8,137 nucleotides of DNA from assembly GCA_003157675.1 (NCBI GenBank), contig PMKG01000223.1, forward strand, positions 1 through 8,137, given 5' to 3'. The position numbers were made by a program, and so were the translations under genes. Position 1 is the first letter of the stretch; the number at the start of each line of letters is the position of its first letter. Shown piece by piece: positions 1 through 4,943 of the stretch. The notes beneath the pieces are model-generated. The model was not told the origin of the DNA and ran no database searches. It saw only the letters and a program-made list of their open reading frames with translations. Source of the DNA: Acidobacteriota bacterium (GTDB lineage Bacteria > Acidobacteriota > Vicinamibacteria > Vicinamibacterales > Fen-181).

Positions 1-1
1 A

Positions 2-115
2 CTGCAATTGACGCGGCTGAAGAAGCGCAAGCTGCAGCTCAAGGACAAGATGGAGACGATCGTCCGACGGCACCGGGATCGGACTTCGCCTTCTGCGGCC
101 GCGGCGCAAGGCTGA
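2..115 (+). CDS. YdcH/DUF465-family small protein, C-terminal fragment
   Basis: This frame is open from the window edge and ends in TGA at 113-115, giving 37 visible residues; the start lies upstream of the window. The visible part carries a basic, charged helical stretch that reads RLKKRKLQLKDKM. It closely resembles the C-terminal half of E. coli YdcH and other DUF465 proteins (MKKQKLQLKDEM in YdcH, from memory). These are small (about 70-80 residue) helical-hairpin proteins of unknown biochemical role. After the helix comes a short low-complexity Ala/Ser/Arg tail (RTSPSAAAAQG) that looks unstructured. It runs in the same direction as psd, about 90 bases upstream of the preferred psd start, so the two could share a transcript, although a 9-bp hairpin lies between them. 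The family call rests on a short match and the gene is partial. Confidence 0.6.
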   Translation: MQLTRLKKRKLQLKDKMETIVRRHRDRTSPSAAAAQG

Positions 116-146
116 CCCGCGCGAGCGTCCCCCGGAATGGAACCAG

Positions 147-172
147 GAGAGCCGGTCAGATGGCCGGCTCTC
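147..172. repeat. Perfect 9-bp inverted repeat between ydcH-like gene and psd
   Basis: GAGAGCCGG (147-155) is the exact reverse complement of CCGGCTCTC (164-172), with an 8-base loop. The structure could be a factor-independent-like terminator of the upstream small gene, but no T-tract follows it. It also buries most of an AGGAGA ribosome-binding-like sequence (145-150) and puts the ATG at 160 in the loop, so it bears on which psd start is used. Confidence 0.6.
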
Positions 173-204
173 GACGTCTTGGGCCGACCTACTCCTGTGC
201 GCCG

Positions 205-870
205 ATGAAGATCGATCGAGCCGGCATTCCGTTCGTGGCCGCCGCCGTTATCCTGTCGCTGGCCCTGGCGGGGTTTCGGCTCCTGGTGCCGGCCGCCGTG
301 GCAATGCTGCTGGCGGTGGCGCTGTCGGCGTTCTTCCGGGATCCCGAGCGTCACCCGCCGTCCGGCCTCGACCTGGTCCTGTCGCCGGCCGACGGCCGCG
401 TGATGGTGGCAGGCCCGTCGACGGTCGGTGCGGCGCCGGCGGGGGACTGGACGCAGGTGAGCGTCTTCCTGTCGCCTCTCGACGTGCACGTCAACCGGGT
501 CCCGGTCACGGGCAAGGTCACGAGGGTGGAGTACCGGCCGGGGCGGTACCGGGCGGCCTATCGCGCCGAGGCGACGTCGGAGAACGAACGCTCCGAGGTC
601 TGGATCGACGACGGGAGCCGGACCGTGGTCTGCCGACAGATTACCGGCGTGCTCGTACGGCGGGTCGTCTGCCGGCTCCACCCTGGCGACGAGGTCCGGG
701 CCGGCGATCGGCTTGGGGTGATGAAATTCGGATCGCGCATCGACCTGTTCCTGCCGGCTGGCACGCGGCTGAGGGCGAAGGTCGGCGACCGGGTGAGGGG
801 CGGCGAGACGGTCATCGCCGAGCTGCCCTCTCCGGCGACTCTTGAAGGCGAGCGCGCCAGCACCCGATAA
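205..870 (+). CDS. psd: Phosphatidylserine decarboxylase proenzyme, short (archaeal/PSD-B-like) type
   Basis: This is the pyruvoyl-dependent enzyme that decarboxylates phosphatidylserine to phosphatidylethanolamine at the inner membrane. It is 221 residues from ATG 205, which fits the short Psd class. An N-terminal hydrophobic segment (about residues 9-40) anchors it. The motif SPADG (Asp63) and PLDVHVNRVP (His95) correspond to the conserved Asp and His that drive self-cleavage. FGS near the C-terminus (Gly176-Ser177) is the cleavage site, where the Ser becomes the pyruvoyl group, leaving a small alpha chain of about 45 residues. An in-frame ATG at 160 would add 15 residues and has an AGGAGA 9 bases upstream, but that region lies in a 9-bp hairpin, and MKIDRAGIPF is the usual family N-terminus, so I prefer 205 despite its lack of a clear ribosome-binding site. 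The gene is followed 8 bases later by pssA, the preceding pathway step, which indicates an operon. Confidence 0.93.
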   Translation: MKIDRAGIPFVAAAVILSLALAGFRLLVPAAVAMLLAVALSAFFRDPERHPPSGLDLVLSPADGRVMVAGPSTVGAAPAGDWTQVSVFLSPLDVHVNRVPVTGKVTRVEYRPGRYRAAYRAEATSENERSEVWIDDGSRTVVCRQITGVLVRRVVCRLHPGDEVRAGDRLGVMKFGSRIDLFLPAGTRLRAKVGDRVRGGETVIAELPSPATLEGERASTR

Positions 871-878
871 GGTACTCG

Positions 879-1709
879 ATGTTCTCTGCCCAGGCTCCAG
901 ACCGTCGCCCCGTGGTCTTCAACCCGCTCAGGCGGCGGTCCGATCTGCAGCGGCGCCGGTTCCGGCGTGGCGTGTACCTGCTGCCCAGCCTGTTCACGAT
1001 CGGCAACATGTTCTGCGGTTACGCGTGCGTCGCCTATGCGATGCGCGGCGAGCTCGAGACCGCCGCCCCGTTCATCGGCATCGCCGTTCTCCTCGACATG
1101 CTGGACGGGCGCATCGCACGGCTGACGGGCAGCACGAGCGCGTTCGGCCGGGAGTTCGATTCGCTGGCCGACGTGGTGTCGTTCGGCATGGCCCCGGCGC
1201 TGCTCGTCTTCCAGTGGGGGCTCGAGCCGCTCGGGCGCCTGGGATGGGCCGCCGGATTCGTGTTCGTCTCGGCCGGAGCCATCCGCCTCGCGCGTTTCAA
1301 CATCCAGACGACCACCGACAAGCGGTACTTCGTGGGCCTGCCGATCCCGGCGGCCGCCGCCGTGCCGGCCGCGACGGTCTACGTCTACCCCTACGGCCTG
1401 CACGACTACGCCAGCGCGCTGCCGGCACTGGCGCTGATGCTCATCCCCGCGGTCCTGATGGTGAGTACGATCCGGTACCGCAGCTTCAAGACGATCGACC
1501 TGCAGGCCCGCCGCCCGTACAAGATCCTGCTGGCGGTGATCATCCTCTTCTTCGCGATCACCGCGAAGGCGCACTGGACGCTCCTGGTCATCGCCTACGG
1601 CTACCTCGTGTCCGCCTTCGTCGGCATGGCCAAGTCGCGCCTTCGCCGGCGCGGGACGCCTGCCGCTCCGGTGGCCCCCGATCGACAGCCGGGTGATGAG
1701 CAGGGCTGA
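879..1709 (+). CDS. pssA: CDP-diacylglycerol-serine O-phosphatidyltransferase
   Basis: This membrane enzyme transfers phosphatidyl from CDP-diacylglycerol to L-serine, giving phosphatidylserine, the substrate of the neighbouring psd product. It has 276 residues. The CDP-alcohol phosphotransferase signature D-G-x2-A-R-x8-G-x3-D-x3-D is intact: Asp76, Gly77, Ala80, Arg81, Gly90, Asp94 and Asp98, with another Asp at 73. The signature lies after a first hydrophobic segment (about 32-55, GVYLLPSLFTIGNMFCGY, typical of the class II/Bacillus-type PssA), and several more membrane segments follow to about residue 250. The first 30 residues are strongly Arg-rich and cytosolic. The ATG is preceded by AAGG (869-872, spacing 6), which overlaps the psd stop codon, so translational coupling is likely. 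The stop codon sits in the loop of a strong hairpin (1695-1723). The last 20 or so residues are a basic, Pro-rich tail that is probably not conserved. Confidence 0.95.
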   Translation: MFSAQAPDRRPVVFNPLRRRSDLQRRRFRRGVYLLPSLFTIGNMFCGYACVAYAMRGELETAAPFIGIAVLLDMLDGRIARLTGSTSAFGREFDSLADVVSFGMAPALLVFQWGLEPLGRLGWAAGFVFVSAGAIRLARFNIQTTTDKRYFVGLPIPAAAAVPAATVYVYPYGLHDYASALPALALMLIPAVLMVSTIRYRSFKTIDLQARRPYKILLAVIILFFAITAKAHWTLLVIAYGYLVSAFVGMAKSRLRRRGTPAAPVAPDRQPGDEQG

Positions 1710-1723
1710 AGCCCTGCTCCATC
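1695..1723. repeat. Strong palindrome over the pssA stop codon (terminator-like or repeat unit)
   Basis: GAGCAGGGC (1698-1706) pairs perfectly with GCCCTGCTC (1711-1719) around a TGAA loop, and GAT/ATC (1695-1697/1721-1723) extends the stem past one bulged C. The pssA TGA (1707-1709) forms the loop. There is no T-run downstream, so it is not a textbook intrinsic terminator, but it could stabilise the 3' end of the psd-pssA mRNA. A weaker stem, CTGCT/AGCAG (1723-1727/1735-1739), follows it. Confidence 0.6.
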
Positions 1724-1770
1724 TGCTGATCCTTAGCAGCCCGCCTCTGTCCTTGAGCCCTGTCTTCCGG

Positions 1771-1821
1771 GTGTAGGGCGACCCTTTAGGGTTGCCTTAG
1801 GCAGGCCTGAAGGCCCTACAC
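1771..1821. repeat. REPIN/BIME-like element: two inverted REP-like units
   Basis: The outer arms GTGTAGGGC (1771-1779) and GCCCTACAC (1813-1821) are exact reverse complements. Each arm carries GTAG, the tetranucleotide that marks the foot of REP sequences, reading inward on its own strand. Inside the left unit, 1777-1796 folds into an 8-bp stem with one G-T pair and a TTTA loop. Inside the right unit, GGCC/GGCC (1804-1807/1812-1815) folds around a TGAA loop. GCCTTAGGC (1794-1802) between them can form an alternative fold. Two inverted GTAG-plus-hairpin units with a short spacer are the architecture of REPINs or BIMEs, which are non-autonomous elements mobilised by RAYT (TnpA-REP) transposases. 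No RAYT gene is in this window and no second copy of the unit is visible here. Confidence 0.55.
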
Positions 1822-1851
1822 ACGGTCCTGTGCCGCCGAGCGCCGCTGTGG

Positions 1852-1881
1852 TTGACACGCGAGCCGGGCGCGGCAGATCAT
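1852..1881 (+). promoter_or_regulatory. Candidate sigma-70-type promoter for the GGT-like gene
   Basis: A perfect TTGACA (1852-1857) is followed 18 bases later by GATCAT (1876-1881), which matches four of six positions of TATAAT. Transcription would start near 1888, leaving a leader of about 30 bases before ATG 1918 that contains GAGGAG. The -35 element is strong and the -10 is weak. The TTG could formally start a longer reading frame, but the signal peptide at 1918 argues against that. Confidence 0.4.
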
Positions 1882-1917
1882 CCGATACCAGTTGATTCCA
1901 ATCCGACGAGGAGTGCC

Positions 1918-3747
1918 ATGCATTACCGCCTCAGCACGCTCGCGTTCGCGTTCGTTCTTGCCGCCGTCGTCGCCGGTCCAGCCCGCGCCCAGGAGGAACC
2001 CGAGGGACAGGCGGCTTTCACGAGGACAATGCGCCCCGTGATCTCGGGACGTCTCTACGCGGTCAGCTCGATGAAGCCCCAGGCGACCGAGGCGGCCGTG
2101 CGCATTCTCGAGGCCGGCGGCAACGCCTTCGACGCCGCCGTCGCCGGACAGGCGGTGCTCGCGCTGGTCGATCCGTCTTTGAACGGCTACGGCAGCGACA
2201 CGGTCATCCTGATCTACGACGCCAAGACGAAGCGGGTCGTGTCGATCAACGGCGAGGGCACGGCCCCGAAGCTCGCGACGATCGACTGGTACAAGGAGCA
2301 CAACGGCGGCAAGCTGCCGGTCAACGACAGCCTGCTCTCCGGGACGGTGCCGGGCGTCGTGGACGCGTGGTTCACGCTGATCGACCGGTGGGGGACGATG
2401 TCGTTCGCACAGGTGCTTCAGCCGGCGATCGAAGTGGCCGAGCAGGGGTTCGTGCTGCCGGCCGGGTTAGCCCGGTCGATCGCCACCTCGCGCAAGCTGC
2501 AGAAGTACCCCAGCACGATGAAGCTCTACTGGCCCGGCGGCAAGCCGCCGCAGCCGGGCGACGTGTTCCGCAACCCGGACGCGGGCCGGACGCTGCGCCG
2601 CCTGGTGGAAGCCGAAAAGGCCGCGTCGGGCAAGGGCCGGCACGCCGGGCTCCTCGCCGCGCGCGACCGCTTCTACAAGGGCGACATCGCCAGGGAGATG
2701 GCGGCGTTCTCCGAGCAGAACGGCGGGCTGTTCCGCTACGAGGACTTCGCGAGCTACACCGCGGAGGTCGAGCAGCCGGTGTCGATCGCCTATCGCGGCT
2801 ACCAGATCTACAAGAACGCCTCGGCCAGCCAGGGCCCGGCCGAGCTCTTCGCCCTCAACATGCTCGAGGGGTACGACCTCAGGAAGATGGGGCTGAACAG
2901 CGCGGCCTACATCCACACGAGCGCCGAGGCCCTCAAGCTGGCGTTCGCCGACCGCGAGAAGTTCCTGGGCGACATGGATTTCATCAAGATCCCGTTCGAC
3001 GGCCTCCTCTCGAAGGACTACGCCGCCGAACGCCGTGGGCTCATCGATCCCGACAAGGCCTCGCTCGAGCTGCGCCCCGGGGATCCGTCGAAGTTCATGA
3101 AGACGCCCGAGCCGCTGGCGCGGCCCGTCACGGTCACCACCGAAGGCGACGCCGACCACGTCGGTGACACGAGCTACATCGCCGTGGTGGATAAGGCCCG
3201 CAACATGGTCAGCTTCGAGCCGAGCCTGCACAGCTCGTGGGGCACCGGCGTCGTGATGGGCGACCTCGGCCTGATCTTCAACTGCCGGGGCGACTACTAC
3301 TCCCTGGTGCCCGGAGAGGCCAACGCGCTCGCACCCGGCAAGCGCCCCCGGTCCACGCTGCAGAGCACGCTCGTCATGAAGGACGGCGAGCCCTTCATGA
3401 TCCTCGGCAGCCCCGGCGGCGACGACCAGGTGATGCGGACGCTGCAGACGCTCGTCAACATCCTCGACTTCGGGATGAACGTCCAGCAGGCGATCGAGGC
3501 GCCGCGGTGGTCCACCCGCGCCTTCCCGGCCTCGCCGTTCCCGCACACAATGTACCCAGGCGACCTCTCGGTCGAGAACCGGATCCCCGAGGCGGTCCAG
3601 AAGGCGCTCATCGCCAAGGGGCACAAGTTGACGGTCTCGGGCGGCTGGACGATGGGATCGAACGCCGCCATCATGGTCGACGTGAAGAAGGGGTTCCTGA
3701 GCGCGGGCGCCGATCCGCGCGTCGATGCCTACGCGTGGGCGCGGTAG
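1918..3747 (+). CDS. Exported gamma-glutamyltransferase-family (Ntn-hydrolase) protein
   Basis: This 609-residue self-processing Ntn hydrolase belongs to the gamma-glutamyltransferase/glutathione hydrolase superfamily and probably acts in the periplasm on gamma-glutamyl or related amide bonds. ATG 1918 follows GAGGAG (1908-1913) and begins a signal peptide (basic start, hydrophobic 8-20, PARA-Q with cleavage after Ala24). The early MKPQATEAAVRILEAGGNAFDAAVA block (from about residue 50) is the family N-terminal signature. Autocleavage is predicted before Thr418 in GDTSYIAVVD, leaving a small chain of 192 residues, close to the family norm. GSPGG (497-501) corresponds to the oxyanion-hole motif, followed by NILDFGMNVQQAIEAPRW. 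The motif NxRGDYYSL...APGKRP resembles the YwrD-like branch rather than classical GGT. At the site where classical GGT has FRE.AP with the substrate-binding Arg, this protein has INGEGTAP (110-117), so glutathione may not be the substrate. A weak hairpin over the stop codon (3744-3761) may end the transcript. Confidence 0.88.
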   Translation: MHYRLSTLAFAFVLAAVVAGPARAQEEPEGQAAFTRTMRPVISGRLYAVSSMKPQATEAAVRILEAGGNAFDAAVAGQAVLALVDPSLNGYGSDTVILIYDAKTKRVVSINGEGTAPKLATIDWYKEHNGGKLPVNDSLLSGTVPGVVDAWFTLIDRWGTMSFAQVLQPAIEVAEQGFVLPAGLARSIATSRKLQKYPSTMKLYWPGGKPPQPGDVFRNPDAGRTLRRLVEAEKAASGKGRHAGLLAARDRFYKGDIAREMAAFSEQNGGLFRYEDFASYTAEVEQPVSIAYRGYQIYKNASASQGPAELFALNMLEGYDLRKMGLNSAAYIHTSAEALKLAFADREKFLGDMDFIKIPFDGLLSKDYAAERRGLIDPDKASLELRPGDPSKFMKTPEPLARPVTVTTEGDADHVGDTSYIAVVDKARNMVSFEPSLHSSWGTGVVMGDLGLIFNCRGDYYSLVPGEANALAPGKRPRSTLQSTLVMKDGEPFMILGSPGGDDQVMRTLQTLVNILDFGMNVQQAIEAPRWSTRAFPASPFPHTMYPGDLSVENRIPEAVQKALIAKGHKLTVSGGWTMGSNAAIMVDVKKGFLSAGADPRVDAYAWAR

Positions 3748-3761
3748 CGAGCGGCCGCTAC
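3744..3761. terminator. Short hairpin over the stop of the GGT-like gene
   Basis: GTAGCG (3744-3749) pairs with CGCTAC (3756-3761) around a 6-base loop and includes the TAG stop at 3745-3747. There is no T-tract, so terminator function is only a guess. It begins with GTAG and ends with CTAC like the REP-like element behind pssA, but the sequence between is different. Confidence 0.25.
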
Positions 3762-3814
3762 GGCCCGGTCGAGCCGGCGGCCGGATCGTGTACTCTCTCC
3801 TCGCACACGAACCT

Positions 3815-3819
3815 GGAGG
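3815..3819 (+). promoter_or_regulatory. Ribosome-binding site that places the WYL regulator start at ACG 3826
   Basis: GGAGG lies 6 bases before ACG 3826, an ideal distance. No other ribosome-binding site is visible near the in-frame GTG at 3928. The frame is open back to the TAG at 3745, with no ATG, GTG or TTG before 3928 and only a CTG at 3868 and another at 3910, both inside conserved protein. Confidence 0.6.
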
Positions 3820-3825
3820 CGCCTT

Positions 3826-4908
3826 ACGGTCGAACGCAACGCCGAGATCATCCGGCAGTGGAAGATCCTGATCGACATCGCGACATCGGCCGACTGCACA
3901 ATCGCGTCCCTGGCCAGGACGCATGACGTGTGCGAGCGGACGATCCGGCGCGACCTCGCCGCGCTCGAGACCGCCGGCTTCACGCTCTACCCCGAGAGCG
4001 TGGACGGCCGCAACTGCTGGCGCCTCACCGGCAAGCCCCTGAAGGCGATCACGGAGACGACCTTCACCCTCGCCGAGCTGTGCGCCTTCTACGTGAACCG
4101 GACGCAACTCGCCGCCGTCGGCGGCTCCCCCATCGACACGGACCTCCAATCGGCCATGGCCAAGGTGAGCAAGGCCCTCGGCCCGCACATGAAGGCATAC
4201 CTGGACAAGCTGGCCACGATCCTCGCCTGGAAGCCGGACCCGCCACAGCGCGCTGGAGCGAAGGGCGACGCGGTGACGGTGGACTCGCTGGTCAGGGCGA
4301 CGATGGACCACCGGCGGATCGAAATGGTCTACCACTCGTTCGCGCGCGGGAAGGTCAAGGCCTACTCCGTCGAGCCCTACCGCCTGACGTTCGGCAACGG
4401 CGGCCTCTACCTCCTCGCCTACGTCCCCGAGTACGGCCAGATGCGCACGTTCGCCGTGCAGCGGATAAAATCCCTGAAGGTCACCGAGGACGCGTTCAGC
4501 CCGGTGCAGGAAGTGTCGTCGGCGCCCTACGGCAATTCGATCGGCATGTACGCCGGCGGAAAGGCCGAACCGGTGGAGATCGAGTTCGCGGCCAGGCTCG
4601 CCCCCTACGTCGAAGAGCGGGAGTGGCACCCGTCGCAGCAGATCGTCCCGCGGCCCGACGGCTCCATCGTCCTCAAGATGAAGATCGCCATCGACGTCCC
4701 GCTCCGGAGCTGGATTCTCGGATTCGGCCACGAGGCGCATGTGCTCAAACCGGTGGCGCTGGCGGAGGCCATCCTGGAGGAACTCGAGGAAGCGCGGGAG
4801 CAGTATGCGCCGCGCATGCGGTTCGAGCTGCCGCCGCCGATCTACGACCCTCGTCGGCAGCCTTCCCTGCCGTTCCGGGCGTCGCGCGGGTCGCGGACGA
4901 TAGAATGA
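3826..4908 (+). CDS. HTH-WYL (DeoR-type) transcriptional regulator; start codon reads ACG
   Basis: This is a predicted DNA-binding regulator of 360 residues when read from ACG 3826. The N-terminus VERNAEIIRQWKIL and the helix pair TIASLARTHDV / CERTIRRDLAALE (about 25-48) form a DeoR/HTH_11-type winged helix. A linker helix region follows. The WYL ligand-sensing domain starts near residue 150 (HRRIEMVYHSF, PYRL, GLYLLAY, MRTFAVQRI), with LYL at 194-196 in place of the eponymous WYL. A WCX domain (about 246-345, with EREWHPSQQ and WILGFG) closes the protein. WYL domains are known to bind nucleic acids or small ligands; the effector here is unknown. The next standard start, GTG 3928 (residue 35), would remove most of the helix-turn-helix, so I placed the start at the ribosome-binding-site-matched ACG. 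This may be a rare start, a mutated ATG or a base error. TACTCT (3791-3796) is a weak possible -10. The gene ends 35 bases before the ADOP permease, a plausible target. Confidence 0.85.
   Translation, partial: TVERNAEIIRQWKILIDIATSADCTIASLARTHDVCERTIRRDLAALETAGFTLYPESVDGRNCWRLTGKPLKAITETTFTLAELCAFYVNRTQLAAVGGSPIDTDLQSAMAKVSKALGPHMKAYLDKLATILAWKPDPPQRAGAKGDAVTVDSLVRATMDHRRIEMVYHSFARGKVKAYSVEPYRLTFGNGGLYLLAYVPEYGQMRTFAVQRIKSLKVTEDAFSPVQEVSSAPYGNSIGMYAGGKAEPVEIEFAARLAPYVEEREWHPSQQIVPRPDGSIVLKMKIAIDVPLRSWILGFGHEAHVLKPVALAEAILEELEEAREQYAPRMRFELPPPIYDPRRQPSLPFRASRGSRTIE
4901..4906 (+). promoter_or_regulatory. Candidate -10 element for the ADOP permease gene
   Basis: TAGAAT matches five of six positions of TATAAT and overlaps the stop codon of the WYL regulator. 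Transcription would start near 4913, giving a leader of about 30 bases with GGGAGG before GTG 4944. No convincing -35 sits 16-18 bases upstream, so the element may depend on an activator or be chance. Confidence 0.3.
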
Positions 4909-4943
4909 CCTGACCGAGGATCGAGCTGGGAGGAATCGAACAG

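Noticed and set aside
558..1574. A 338-codon minus-strand frame over psd and pssA
   Set aside because: It is antisense to two conserved enzymes, very rich in Arg, Asp, Glu and His, and lacks any family resemblance.
842..1696. A 284-codon + strand frame over pssA
   Set aside because: The frame at 879-1709 carries the complete CDP-alcohol phosphotransferase signature and membrane helices; this one is low-complexity Arg/Ala/Pro and has no motif.
1852..1917. TTG at 1852 as start of the GGT-like gene (22 extra residues)
   Set aside because: The TTG is part of a consensus TTGACA, the extra residues would precede and spoil the signal peptide, and ATG 1918 has its own GAGGAG.
2467..4740. A 757-codon open frame on the minus strand spanning the GGT-like and WYL genes
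   Set aside because: It is opposite two strongly supported genes, has an Arg/Gly/Val/Asp-rich composition with no recognisable motif, and is the expected by-product of GC-rich third codon positions on the + strand.
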